Source: Tubulanus polymorphus
Taxonomy: Eukaryota; Nemertea; Palaeonemertea; Tubulaniformes; Tubulanidae
Direction: 5' to 3'
Length of the DNA stretch: 64,000 bases
Assembly: GCF_964204645.1 (NCBI RefSeq)
Contig: NC_134033.1
Coordinates: 5,924,231-5,988,230, forward strand
This document shows positions 7,963 to 17,600 of this stretch, piece after piece (the stretch's first letter is position 1; each line of letters opens with the position of its first letter). Below the pieces are notes generated by a model. That model made no database searches and was not told the DNA's origin. It saw only the letters and a program-made list of their open reading frames with translations. Both the position numbers and the translations under genes were made by a program.

Positions 7963-9210
7963 TTAATACATAACACTATCTAATTGTGAATTTATAATAT
8001 TTAATTGTGCGTCAGATATAATATAAATGTGCATTTTAAAATTTTTGATTCCCTTTTTCTTTGTCATGAATAATTGTATCCCATCTTTTGTATTTTGTAA
8101 TTTTTTCCCAGAACCATGTAATAAGTTATCTTCAGTTGTTCTAAAATCTAACCATAATGCAAATTTATTACCGGTATAATAATCAATTTGATTAATGTTA
8201 CAATTTTCAAATGATTTTACTTTTTCATTCATAAAATGTTTTTTAATTTCTACCCATTGATCTATCATTCTCATTCCTTGACAAAATATTTTATTCGCTA
8301 TACCTTCGATAGTTATTTCTACTTTTGTTATTTCAGGATTATAATAATTATCAACATTTATTGCGCCATTAGTATACGTTCCAATAGTAAAAAATATTAA
8401 TATACCTTTAATAGATCTTCTAGGAAAGTTAATATTCTCATTTATTATTTCATCATTTGCATTAATAGTTACAGTTTTAAATTTATCAATATAATCATAT
8501 AATAATGAAAACCCTTGATTGTATTGAGTTTGAATTGTTCTAGCAATATTTTCATCAGTTACTGTATCATATTCTAAACATATATTCGATAATTTATAAC
8601 TCATATCTTTATTAACGCTAGATATTACAATTTCATTTACAGGAGCAAATGTTATCTCAAATATAATATCTTCTTGAATTGTGTATTTATATAAAGGTGC
8701 ATTATTATTTATCAATTCAAAGTCTAATGGAATTTTATATTTGCTTCCATATATACTTTTTATCAATTTATCTACATCATTAGTTAATATTGCGCTATTA
8801 GCTTCGGATCTTAATTTATTTTGGTTTTCTGATTGGATTCCTTGAAATATCATATTATTTCTGTTTTCTTTAGTTAACCATAAATCTTTATAATGCATAA
8901 ATAAATTATAATCATCTAATGAGAAAACTGTTTCTGGACCAATCTTTATTGTTAACTTTTTAATCAAATATCTTCCAACATTATCAACGACATAATTATT
9001 AGTATTACCGATTACTTTTATATCAGCTGATAAATAAATACTATTTGGAACATAAAAAGTATTTTGCGTTAATCGAGGGATTCTAACGTATAAAGTTTCA
9101 TCGGGATTAATATTTGAAGGGTTATGAGTAATTATATGATGTGATCTTTCTGCTTTAATAGCATTAGATATTCTATGATTCTTAGAAGGATTGATATAAC
9201 TCCCACTCAT
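7963..9210 (-). CDS. Major capsid protein, double jelly-roll type
   Basis: The 415-residue beta-rich protein has the layout of Polinton major capsid proteins. The N-terminal part contains LTQNTFYVPNSIYLSADIKV, then VGRYLIKKLTIKIG and SLDDYNLFMHYKDLW LTKENRNNM (residues ~45-120), the region I associate with the first jelly roll. The second half (SIKGILIFFTIG... ~265-410) would form the other. It is expected to assemble as pseudo-hexameric trimers in an icosahedral shell. The frame is intact, in contrast to polymerase and integrase. It sits centrally in the leftward block between the zinc-finger gene and the long coiled-coil gene, with a class B start motif. The assignment rests on pattern and context; structure prediction would settle it. 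Confidence 0.75.
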   Translation of the reverse strand: MSGSYINPSKNHRISNAIKAERSHHIITHNPSNINPDETLYVRIPRLTQNTFYVPNSIYLSADIKVIGNTNNYVVDNVGRYLIKKLTIKIGPETVFSLDDYNLFMHYKDLWLTKENRNNMIFQGIQSENQNKLRSEANSAILTNDVDKLIKSIYGSKYKIPLDFELINNNAPLYKYTIQEDIIFEITFAPVNEIVISSVNKDMSYKLSNICLEYDTVTDENIARTIQTQYNQGFSLLYDYIDKFKTVTINANDEIINENINFPRRSIKGILIFFTIGTYTNGAINVDNYYNPEITKVEITIEGIANKIFCQGMRMIDQWVEIKKHFMNEKVKSFENCNINQIDYYTGNKFALWLDFRTTEDNLLHGSGKKLQNTKDGIQLFMTKKKGIKNFKMHIYIISDAQLNIINSQLDSVMY

Positions 9211-9234
9211 TTATTTAACAAAAAAAATTAATTA
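9211..9234 (-). promoter_or_regulatory. Class B start motif before major capsid gene
   Basis: Minus strand: TTAATTTTTTTTG, then TTAAATAAATG. It is almost identical to the motif at 12913. Confidence 0.6.
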
Positions 9235-9252
9235 TTTATTTTTGATCATGGT

Positions 9253-10695
9253 TTACTTGATATTTTTTGATATCATATTTACTAAACCAAAAATAATAGC
9301 ACTTACAACTGTGATTAAAAATAAAATAATATGTTCAGCAGCAAAGTTAATAATGTTTCCTGCAGATTTCAATATAAAACCAACAATTGAAGCAATAACT
9401 CCTGGCAATGCTGCAGCAGATTTTTTAGATAGTTCCCATAAATATTTTGCTAATTTCTTTAAACCATCTTTAACTTTATCTTGTATAGAATTATTGCCTG
9501 GAGGTTTATCTGGTTTATTGGGAGTGGGAGTAGATTTCAAAGCATTTGATATTGCTAAACCAATTGTTGTAAATACCATAGTTACAGCTGTTAGAATTGA
9601 AAGAATTGTTATTCCTTCTAATTTAAATAATAATTTTATTCTATCTTTTAGTGATATGTCAGAATTTGGTTTTAGTATTAACTCTTTAACAACAACTTTT
9701 AATCTATTGATACAATAATCGTATGATGTTGATAATAATTTCATTTTTTCTTTCTGAAATTCTATGTTATATTCTAAATCATCAATTTCTTTTTCTAAAC
9801 GTAATTCTTTTTGTTTATATTCTATTTCATCAATTACTTGATAATCTAAATCAGACTTTAATTGTTCTATTTCTTTATTTTTATCAGTTAATTCTTTTTC
9901 TAAAGTTCTAATTTTTTGATCTCTTATACTTTTATTATATGCAATATTTTCAGATGCAAGTCTTATACTAACAATTTCTCTTATTGCTTTATCAGAAAAT
10001 ATATCTAAATCTTCTAATTGTTGATTTGTTGCATCAAGTAATCCATTTGGTAAAAGTTTTTCAGTTTGAACTTCTCTTGAATTAGGTTTACTAGTTTTGG
10101 AAGTTTTATCTTCTTTAGGAATTGTTTCTGGTTCTAAATTTTCATTAATTATCTTCAAAAAATCATTATTTCTTCGATTAAATTCTCTTCTATTTTGATT
10201 TATCTCTTCTTTTGTAACATCAGTTATAACATCATTATTGATTTTCTTAATTCTAGATTGTTCTAATTTAATAAAAGTTGATTTTGTTATTATTTTATCA
10301 AGACTTTTATTAGAAGAAATCTTAAAATAATAGTCATCTTTCAAATGCCAATAATAATCACCATTTAAATATTTCAAATCTTTTACTAAATAATTCACAC
10401 CTTTATTTGTTATATTGAATCCAGATTTTTCTAATATTGGTTTGAATTTATCAGTTAATTCGTCATATTCTAGTTCTTTTTTCATTAAATCTGGATTTTC
10501 ATTTTCAATGTCCAATCTTGAACGTGCTTTATTAACATATTCATTAGTATCAGGTCTTGCTAAATTAGAATTATATGCTGATTCATCATCATTATCAATA
10601 TTAGTTTCTGCATCATTATAATCATCATCAATATATCCTTCATTATCATTTCCCATTTCTCCCATTTCATAATCTTCTCCACCTTCTACATCCAT
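9253..10695 (-). CDS. Coiled-coil membrane protein (480 aa), possible virion component
   Basis: The N-terminus is very acidic (residues 1-50, Asp/Glu/Asn). A long middle region includes a coiled coil at ~255-330 (heptad-like Leu/Ile in KELTDKNKEIEQLKSDL). A hydrophobic segment lies at ~358-385 (ILSILTAVTMVFTTIG), then a Pro-rich linker, then a strongly hydrophobic C-terminal region (~425-475, LPGVIASIVGFIL and IILFLITVVSAIIFGLV). I believe this matches a recurring Polinton protein of unknown function, possibly the coiled-coil type called PW in early descriptions, but that match is uncertain. Intact. Its position directly before the major capsid gene and its class B motif suggest a structural role, perhaps at an internal membrane. 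Confidence 0.65.
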   Translation of the reverse strand: MDVEGGEDYEMGEMGNDNEGYIDDDYNDAETNIDNDDESAYNSNLARPDTNEYVNKARSRLDIENENPDLMKKELEYDELTDKFKPILEKSGFNITNKGVNYLVKDLKYLNGDYYWHLKDDYYFKISSNKSLDKIITKSTFIKLEQSRIKKINNDVITDVTKEEINQNRREFNRRNNDFLKIINENLEPETIPKEDKTSKTSKPNSREVQTEKLLPNGLLDATNQQLEDLDIFSDKAIREIVSIRLASENIAYNKSIRDQKIRTLEKELTDKNKEIEQLKSDLDYQVIDEIEYKQKELRLEKEIDDLEYNIEFQKEKMKLLSTSYDYCINRLKVVVKELILKPNSDISLKDRIKLLFKLEGITILSILTAVTMVFTTIGLAISNALKSTPTPNKPDKPPGNNSIQDKVKDGLKKLAKYLWELSKKSAAALPGVIASIVGFILKSAGNIINFAAEHIILFLITVVSAIIFGLVNMISKNIK

Positions 10696-10720
10696 TTACA
10701 TAATAAAAAAATTAAAATTT
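10696..10720 (-). promoter_or_regulatory. Class B start motif before coiled-coil gene
   Basis: Minus strand: TTTTAATTTTTTTATTAT, then GTAAATGG. Confidence 0.5.
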
Positions 10721-10946
10721 AAAATATAATATTCCTCCGATTACAATTCCTATACAAGTTATAGCTAATTTAGTATTTTCATGGGATTTATTATCATCAT
10801 TAGTTTTAATTATATCATGTTGAATTTTATCAGTTCTATTATTTTCTGATGTATTGTAATCTTTTATTTTAGAATCATTATTTAATTTAATATTCTTAGT
10901 TTTAGTTTCTGTTGATTGAATATGTTTTTTATTTTTTTTTACCTTC
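10712..10946 (-). pseudogene. Small reading frame with C-terminal membrane anchor
   Basis: A continuous frame of about 75 codons ends at 10712, polar for most of its length and finishing in a membrane-anchor-like stretch (KLAITCIGIVIGGILYF). It has no ATG of its own in frame. The nearest, ATGGAAGGT, lies in the last codons of the upstream 309-residue frame and is out of phase because of an A9-T-A6 run at about 10925-10940. Either this was a separate tail-anchored protein that lost frame in that run, or it is the C-terminus of the upstream protein separated by a slip. No other gene occupies this gap. Confidence 0.45.
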
Positions 10947-12019
10947 CATTAATTTTGGAGCAGTAATAATCTTTTTATTTATACCATTCAATCCAAATGA
11001 ATTATTTATTGTTGCAGTTTTAATTAGATTATTATAACCAATTATGTTTCCCATCTTTAATACTAAATCATTAGAAATAATTAATAGATTAGGGCCTATA
11101 CAATAATTAAGTCTTACATGAGATTTATCTAAATAATTTTGATATCTTATAATGTTTTCTGGAATCGATCTATTTTTATCATCATGTATGGAATCTTCAA
11201 ATAAAACTTTAAACTGTTTCTGCGCATCGAATGAAGTGTTATCATTTCCAATTATTGGGGATCTTGTTTCAACTTGGGCGCCTAGAATACATATCAAATA
11301 AATTCTAATAGATTGATTTATTCTTTGTATACCTGATTTTGTAAAACCTTCACCATTTTCTAAAATGAAATTAACCCAACCATTATTATTATCAATTTTA
11401 TAATTATGATAAGCTGAAATTCTATGCATATAATCAATTCTTTTTATTTCAAACTCTTCACCAACACCTTGCAATTTACCATGCGCTCTAAAATCGGAAT
11501 TAATATTTATATTAAATTCATTACATATTTTATAAAACTTGGATATATTAATATTATTATCCAATTCTTTAAAATATTTAGACCCGGGTAAAGGACATTC
11601 TAATTCATTTAATATTATTCTGATTTGAAAATATGTGTGAAATCTAAATATTGTGTGAATTAATTTTAAATCAGAATACTTCAAATTTTTATCTAAGTTA
11701 TTTAAATGATCATTCCAACTTATTCCACATCCTGTTGTTGTACAATAAACAGCAAAATTTAATTGATTCTGCCAATATTTCATATTAGATTTTACTTTAT
11801 ATATATGATATTCATCTCGAGTAAAAGTAACTTCATATGTATTAAATATATTTTCCATTTTAGAAATAAAAAACTGTGATTCATTAACATAAATTTCTAA
11901 ATTAGTTAATGAATTTAAAACTATATTTTTATATGTAATATTTTCTTAAAATCTATTGCCGGAATATTATATTTAATTGATTTATTATATTGGAAAGCTT
12001 TTGGAAAACTATCTGCCAT
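10929..12019 (-). pseudogene. Conserved Polinton protein (PX/uncharacterised), N-terminus frameshifted
   Basis: The long open part (10929-11858, 309 residues) contains features I associate with a widespread Polinton protein of unknown function: CTTTGCGISWNDHL (~38-52), FRFHTYFQIRIILNEL (~72-87), CPLPGSKYF, then GAQVETRSPIIG and FDAQKQFKVLFEDSI (~208-242). The true start is probably farther up. ATG at 12019 (MADSFPKAFQYNK) has a class B motif, and its frame runs to 11921. The main frame is open upstream of 11858 to about 11945 without an ATG at its beginning. A one-base change at about 11940-11960, an A-rich spot, therefore splits the gene. Virion or assembly roles are possible. Confidence 0.7.
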
Positions 12020-12042
12020 TTATATAATTAAAAAATTAATAA
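12020..12042 (-). promoter_or_regulatory. Class B start motif supporting the ATG at 12019
   Basis: Minus strand: TTAATTTTTTAATTATATAAATGG. It marks 12019, not 11858, as the original start of the frameshifted gene. Confidence 0.55.
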
Positions 12043-12470
12043 TTTATTAATTCTTTTAATAATTTATCTTGTTCTTCAACTGTTATATGACCATTTAAAC
12101 TTATTATATAATCTAGTGTGTTCTTTGATTTATTAATTTCTTTTATATTAGTTTTGATTTTTTCTTTATTACTTTTTATATTTAATTTTGAACTTATACC
12201 AGTTAAAACACTTGAACTTAATCCTAATACACCAATTGATATAGCTAAAGGTGTTAATGGACTGAATATTGCTAGAAATGTTATTACAGAACTAATTGTA
12301 ACCGAACCACTTATAATCAAATAATATATAATTTTACTTTTTAAATATTTTTTCTTTTTTATCTTTAAGTCACTTTCAAATTCTAATATTTGTTTTTCTA
12401 AATATATTTTTAATTTAGTTTTATTTATATCATGAGGAATAATATCAATACTATCAACTTTATCTTCCAT
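12036..12470 (-). CDS. Two-pass membrane protein with flanking helices (144 aa)
   Basis: A charged N-terminal helix (~15-45, Lys/Glu/Leu-rich) leads into two adjacent hydrophobic segments (~47-70 YYLIISGSVTISSVITFLAI and ~72-92 LTPLAISIGVLGLSSSVLTG). A Lys-rich helix and the tail LDYIISLNGHITVEEQDKLLKEL follow. Similar small two-pass proteins recur in Polintons as far as I recall, without known function. Intact. It lies in the structural block with 15-60 bp gaps to its neighbours and a class B motif. A role in a virion membrane or membrane remodelling is inference. Confidence 0.65.
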   Translation of the reverse strand: MEDKVDSIDIIPHDINKTKLKIYLEKQILEFESDLKIKKKKYLKSKIIYYLIISGSVTISSVITFLAIFSPLTPLAISIGVLGLSSSVLTGISSKLNIKSNKEKIKTNIKEINKSKNTLDYIISLNGHITVEEQDKLLKELINY

Positions 12471-12491
12471 TTATTTAGAATAAAAATTACT
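12471..12491 (-). promoter_or_regulatory. Class B start motif
   Basis: Minus strand: GTAATTTTTATTC, then TAAATAAATGG, before the 144-residue membrane protein. Confidence 0.5.
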
Positions 12492-12912
12492 AATTAGTAA
12501 ACTTATAAGCAACAAATATAACAATAACTGTTCCACCTAAAATCCATATTATTTCATATTTCTGTTGTTCTTTACTTGGGGTATAATAATCTGATAATTT
12601 AGGTTTGTATAGATGTAATTTTTCTTTATTTGTTACTGCGTTATATAAACTCATTGCATCATCAACTGATTGAAAATCTCTATGTGAAATCTTCTGATCA
12701 TATAATTCTTTATTGATGTCATCCATATAGTTTTGTCTTTTTTCTCTATATTCTTCTGCAGCTTTATTGTATTTCTCTAACGCTAAGTTATGTCTTCTTT
12801 GTTCACCTAATGAACTATTTTTATCAATATGTTTAAATAAATAACCACCACCAGTAAATGCTAAAGCGTTAACAATTGCTGATCCTATAATAGTTATAAT
12901 TGCAGAAGCCAT
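12490..12912 (-). CDS. Membrane protein with N- and C-terminal segments (140 aa)
   Basis: The hydrophobic N-terminus (residues 3-24, SAIITIIGSAIVNALAFTGG) is followed by a long amphipathic helical region with the pattern LGEQRRHNLALEKYNKAAEEY (~35-55) and YTPSKEQQKYE (~109-119). A C-terminal transmembrane segment follows (~120-137). The RRHN-ALEK-A pattern is one I associate with a conserved small Polinton gene of unknown function. Intact, with a textbook class B motif identical to that of the major capsid gene. Probable virion-associated membrane protein. Confidence 0.65.
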   Translation of the reverse strand: MASAIITIIGSAIVNALAFTGGGYLFKHIDKNSSLGEQRRHNLALEKYNKAAEEYREKRQNYMDDINKELYDQKISHRDFQSVDDAMSLYNAVTNKEKLHLYKPKLSDYYTPSKEQQKYEIIWILGGTVIVIFVAYKFTN

Positions 12913-12933
12913 TTATTTAACAAAAAAAATTAT
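12913..12933 (-). promoter_or_regulatory. Class B start motif
   Basis: Minus strand: ATAATTTTTTTTG, then TTAAATAAATGG. It shares TTTTTTTTGTTAAATAAATG exactly with the capsid gene. Confidence 0.6.
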
Positions 12934-12937
12934 GCAT

Positions 12938-13159
12938 TTATATGGGAGGAATATATTTTTGTTTTTCCAAATAATCAATAGTTAAATTAGATAAAGTAAC
13001 TGCTAACGTTAACTTTAAAATATCATTTATATCAAATCTATCAACATTAACACTTCCCATTTTGAATACTTTTTTTAATACCATTGAATAACCAACAGTT
13101 CCAACTGATAGTAATGCGCCATTATATAATCCAGTTATTATCCACTTATTATCACTCAT
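12938..13159 (-). CDS. Small membrane protein (73 aa)
   Basis: This small protein has a hydrophobic segment at ~9-28 (LYNGALLSVGTVGYSMVL) and a second moderately hydrophobic stretch at ~45-60 (ILKLTLAVTLSNLTIDYL). No family recognised. Its start overlaps the end of the next upstream gene by four bases (ATGA type, 13156-13159), the only such overlap in the leftward block. Class B motif. The position suggests a virion or assembly role. Confidence 0.6.
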   Translation of the reverse strand: MSDNKWIITGLYNGALLSVGTVGYSMVLKKVFKMGSVNVDRFDINDILKLTLAVTLSNLTIDYLEKQKYIPPI

Positions 13160-13515
13160 TTATTTATCAAAAAATTACTATCATCAAAATATTTAGTTAA
13201 CTTATTTATAATTAATTCAACATTTATTTTATTACTAGTTTCATTTGTATATATTTCAATTATTATTTTTTTAATATCATCGATTATAAAATCTTCATCT
13301 AATTCATAAAATCTTAAAGATTCTCTAATTAAATTAGTAATCTTTTCTACATTTAAAGTTTCTTTATCAATTGTTGTTTCATACTCAAATGTTGTTTCAT
13401 TAGAAAATGCAATATTTTTGATATGTGTTATTACATCATTAATGTTAAATTTCATTTCTTTCTCACGTTTAAAATCAAATCCAAAACATATACTCGGTCC
13501 AACAGTTATATTCAT
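13156..13515 (-). CDS. Unknown small protein (119 aa)
   Basis: A soluble-looking protein, mostly helical by composition, with many Ile/Asn/Lys/Glu residues and no clear motif or membrane segment. The first ~20 residues (MNITVGPSICFGFDFKREKEM) contain its only Cys. Intact, between the minor capsid gene and a small membrane gene, with a class B motif (GTAATTTTTTTGATATATAAATG). I do not recognise it; a minor structural or scaffolding protein is a context guess. Confidence 0.55.
   Translation of the reverse strand: MNITVGPSICFGFDFKREKEMKFNINDVITHIKNIAFSNETTFEYETTIDKETLNVEKITNLIRESLRFYELDEDFIIDDIKKIIIEIYTNETSNKINVELIINKLTKYFDDSNFLINK
13160..13181 (-). promoter_or_regulatory. Class B start motif
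   Basis: Minus strand: GTAATTTTTTGATAAATAAATG. It lies within the coding end of the neighbouring gene. Confidence 0.5.
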
Positions 13516-13536
13516 TTATATATCAAAAAAATTACT
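13516..13536 (-). promoter_or_regulatory. Class B start motif
   Basis: Minus strand: GTAATTTTTTTGATATATAAATG. Confidence 0.5.
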
Positions 13537-14287
13537 CTTTACATCTTATAACTAATTCATAAATTACAGGAAAGTTATTTAAATCAATTAAGCATCCATT
13601 ATGATTTCTTATTTCTAATTTAAAATTATTAAATTTAGGAATGCAAGGTTTAAAATCACATTCTGTTAAATTATAATTTATTTGAGTTCCAAATTGTTTA
13701 ACATTTTTTAGCGGTAAAATATTTAGTATACTAGAACTACAAATTGTTTCTTTAGTTGCTTCGAAAGTTTTTGTAGGCTCGATTAAATTGCAATAAATAT
13801 AAAAGTGTGTAAAAGGTATTATATTTGAGCTGCCTTCTGCGTTTCCAGTAACTGTAAGCGGTTTAATTCCTAACATTTTAGCCAGTGGTTTGTTTACCAT
13901 AAATTTATGTTGTTCATTAGATATTTTTATTCTAATTTTATTAGTACTATCAATTTCATTAAATTTAATTTCAAATACAGAAGTGCCCCCGATTTTCAAC
14001 CGAGCTCTTCTATTAATTTCCTGCGCTAATGATTCTAAATTATATAATCCTGGTTTTAAAAATATATGAAACCATTTATCTTTATTTCTCATATAAATCA
14101 TAAACCCTCTATGTTCAAAAGTTTTATCCGATATATTATAAAAAGAATTACATAAACTTATATTAACTAATTTTAAATCTACACAATTCTTAAATTCTCT
14201 ATCTAATTGAACTAATAAATTATGTGATTTATAATTTGTAAGCCTTCTAGAATCAACAAATATTCTGTATTCTTTTAATTCCGCCAT
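13532..14287 (-). CDS. Minor capsid (penton-type) protein
   Basis: The 251-residue beta-rich protein matches the usual size of the Polinton minor capsid protein, a single jelly roll expected at the five-fold vertices. The N-terminus YRIFVDSRR (~7-15), then HNLLVQLDREFKNCVDLKLVNISLCNSFYNI (~22-52), followed by KPGLYNLESLAQEIN, has the look of this family and of capsid-attached base proteins. Intact. It lies between the possible OB-fold protein and small genes. Its start region (AAGAAAATATGTAAAATAAATGG) fits class B less well, lacking the T-tract. Family and position support the call; it remains a recognition by eye. Confidence 0.65.
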   Translation of the reverse strand: MAELKEYRIFVDSRRLTNYKSHNLLVQLDREFKNCVDLKLVNISLCNSFYNISDKTFEHRGFMIYMRNKDKWFHIFLKPGLYNLESLAQEINRRARLKIGGTSVFEIKFNEIDSTNKIRIKISNEQHKFMVNKPLAKMLGIKPLTVTGNAEGSSNIIPFTHFYIYCNLIEPTKTFEATKETICSSSILNILPLKNVKQFGTQINYNLTECDFKPCIPKFNNFKLEIRNHNGCLIDLNNFPVIYELVIRCKE

Positions 14288-14304
14288 TTATTTTACATAT
14301 TTTC

Positions 14305-14646
14305 TTATTCGAAATCTATTTCATGGTGCCCTTTTTCATTCTTACCTTTGTATACGAAATAGAAATCTCCAGAACATAATTCTTCTAGATCTTCACTTGA
14401 TAATCTATGAAATCTATCTGGTAAATAAGTTCTGAATTTATATTTATTTCCTTTTAATCCTTCATATTCTAAATGAATTACTAATTTATCTCCATATTTG
14501 TTAGTAACTGTAACAATATTTGTAATTAAATATTTCTTGTGAATTGTTAATTCTGTTAACTTTTTGAATTTATAATCTACAGATTTTATATTTGTGGTAT
14601 CTTTAATTCTATCTAAGAATTCACTGTGTACTTGTTTACTCTCCAT
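14305..14646 (-). CDS. Small conserved protein, possible OB-fold ssDNA-binding
   Basis: The 113-residue protein has the spacing LTIHKKYLITNI, YGDKLVIHLEYEG, KFRTYLPDRFHRL and DFYFVYKG, reading as successive beta strands much like an OB fold. A single-strand DNA-binding role next to the polymerase is therefore plausible but unproven. It lies 28 bp after the polymerase stop. The second Polinton carries a close homologue (58592-58930), which is the only intact gene there and sits before its polymerase instead of after it. Class A motif, like the polymerase. Confidence 0.65.
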   Translation of the reverse strand: MESKQVHSEFLDRIKDTTNIKSVDYKFKKLTELTIHKKYLITNIVTVTNKYGDKLVIHLEYEGLKGNKYKFRTYLPDRFHRLSSEDLEELCSGDFYFVYKGKNEKGHHEIDFE

Positions 14647-14676
14647 TTATTATACAAATTTTTATTGAAATTTATT
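14647..14676 (-). promoter_or_regulatory. Class A start motif
   Basis: Minus strand: TTTCAATAAAAATTT, then GTATAATAAATGG. Confidence 0.6.
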
Positions 14677-17600
14677 AACAGTTTAGAATCCTTTTCATAA
14701 TCTCATTTTCTTTTGTTTCTTCTCTTTTGAATTTTATATATTCATCTAAATTGCAACCATAGGCGACTGTGTGGATTCCATCATCTAAAATATATCTTTT
14801 ATCATCAAATGGGTTTAGACTTATCTTCTCTATCTCTTCAATATACATTTCATGATCTTCAGATCTTAAACATTTCATTTTATGTTTTCTAACTTCTTCA
14901 TTAAATATACAATTGATGTAATCTTTGAAATGAATATTCTTTTCAACAACGCTTTTGGTAATTCCTTTTAACTTTTTAGCTTCATGTTCTTTAGTTTTAT
15001 ATGAATACATTTTAGATCTAATACCAATGAACTCTATCATTTCTTCACCACCTAATTCATCTTTGAATTTACCGGGAACTTTTTTATTATCATTGCTAAA
15101 CAATTCATGATTTTTTGGATAGTTACTGAAATCAAAATGATGATTTAATATTTTTAAATCATCTTTTATATTATCACTTTTTATCTTTAATATGTAAGAA
15201 TCTGTATCTAAATATAATATTTCTATATTTTTTTCTCCAAAATGGGGTTGTAATATGTTATAGTAAAATTGATACATTAATAATTTTGAAATTTCTAGAA
15301 CCGATGCACCAACATAAATTGGTTTATTAAATTTCATACTTGTTCTTCTCATTTTAACTGCTGCTAAATTTTCATCAAATATTCTGTTACCTATGAATTT
15401 CGGATACGATTGTAAATGTCTAATTCTTTTACCATTACTAACTAACTCAATATCACTTCTATTTCTTATGTTTTCACATGTTTTTCCATAGAACGCATTA
15501 TTCATTAGTTTAAAGTAATCCTTCTCAAAATCAGTTTTAGCTTCAGTTCTCTGTTTGGTGTTAAAATCTATATATTTTTCTAACCATTTAGATTGATTGA
15601 ATGAAATATATCTATGTACTTTTTTTAATATCATTCCTTGATTCAAATAAAACTTCAACATTCTATAATGTACTACATAATTATATTAATCTTCTTGAGT
15701 TACCATTAACTTTTCAGTATGAATATGATTATCGGGTTTAATTCTTTTTTGATAATTTGATAATTCTTCATGTTTAACAGTTTTATGTTCGGGACAATAT
15801 GCTAGATTTCTAGATTTAAATTTAATATTTTCAGGGTATTCTAAATCTACAACAAAGAAGTAACCAATATCTGAATCATCTGCAATATCTAGGATTCTTT
15901 TCTTCCAATCAAATTTATCAATTTGTAAAACTTCAGTTATTTCAAACATCCCATAAGGTTGTGGTTCCATCATTGCCCAACCATAAAGATTATTTGCATC
16001 TATGTATAATAATTTATATCCAGGATTATCATTTACATTGAAATATCTATCACCCAATACACCTGAAACACCTCCTCTTATAGATTTTTCAAATAATAGT
16101 AATTGATCTATATTTGTTAACAAATCCATTTTTATATCTGTAAATTTTAATCCACAATCCCATGTTAATCCTGGTGATGAATAACAATGACAAGGATCAA
16201 TGTTAAAATATTTTAGGTTTACATCTCTAAACCTTTCGAATATATCGGTTAATAATAATACATCTGATTTTAAATATAAATCTACTAATTGTCCATGATT
16301 TTTAATTTCAAAATGATTCCAAATATTCAATGTTCTATTATAGACTTCATCTTTAACATATTCATTTTTTAATTCATCATAGAATTGTTCTTTCAATAAT
16401 TCAGTTATTTTAAAATCATTATGATTTTTATAGAAAGAATATGGAATCGCTCCTTTATATCTCATTAATTTAAAATCATCATAATTTGGGTAATATTCTT
16501 TTAATATCTTTAATTCATCATCAACTAATGATTTAGATAAATTATCTAATGAACTATTTAAAAATCTATATGAATCTATAAATCTTAGACACCCAAATTG
16601 GAATGATATATAATTCTCAGATGTTTTAGCTAACATTCTAAATTTATAAGTTGGTATTTTATCTTTTGATCTATTTGAATTTAAAATTTTTTTATTTCAT
16701 TATTAATTTCTTCTATTTTATGACATAGTTGCTTAATGAATAAATGCGCGTCATACCCCGATAGATTATGAAATATAACTGGTACAAAATTAATTTTCTT
16801 AGCTTGTAAATTACAATTCTCATATGCTACACCTCTAAATTTACCATTCAAATGATCATGGTCTCTTACTTTTTTATCTTTATAATTAAATATCTTTTCA
16901 CAATAATAACATTTATCTGTAAACTCAAATACTTCTTTATCTTCTGTCATAATTATTTCTTTATTTGTATTCAATAATTTACTAAATCTTATTTCATATT
17001 CAATTAATAAGTCACAAAAATGATTGATAACATTTTCATTTCTATAATGATAATATTCACTTTCAATTAGTTCTGGATAATCAGATTTAATATATAACCC
17101 GAAAGCAGCAGCTGATTGATGAATCTTTTTAATAGTATTTGTTATTGGTGGTTCTTCTGAATAATCACTTTCATTAGAATTTAATTTCTTTCTTTTATAA
17201 TATATATCTTTTCTATCTTTATCTGTTAATTCTTTATTTAATGATTCAAAAAAATCTCCATATATTACAAATGGTACTTTATTTTTGTAATCATATTTTT
17301 TGAATTCTAATATTTTATCCTTTTCATTTGGTAAAACTAATTTACAGTAATCATGATTATCACATAGTTGTTTATGATTTAATAATATACTTTCATTACT
17401 AAATTTATGTAAACATTTTCTACATAGATATATTTTATTATGGTGATCACTTTCTGTTCTAAAAAATAAATCTATTTGTTTAATCCACATATAATGATTC
17501 TCATAATATAGTATATCTATAACATCATTTGAATCATAATCTTTTGATAGGTATAAAGGTTCTAATGTATAATGTTTAATATTATTTCCTTTTGTATTTG

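Noticed and set aside
9242-9718. 158-codon plus-strand frame
   Set aside because: Antisense of the hydrophobic C-terminus of the coiled-coil membrane protein.
11858-11858. ATG at 11858 as the true start of the 309-residue protein
   Set aside because: The class B motif and the MADSF reading at 12019, with an open same-frame stretch above 11858, point to an upstream start and a frameshift.
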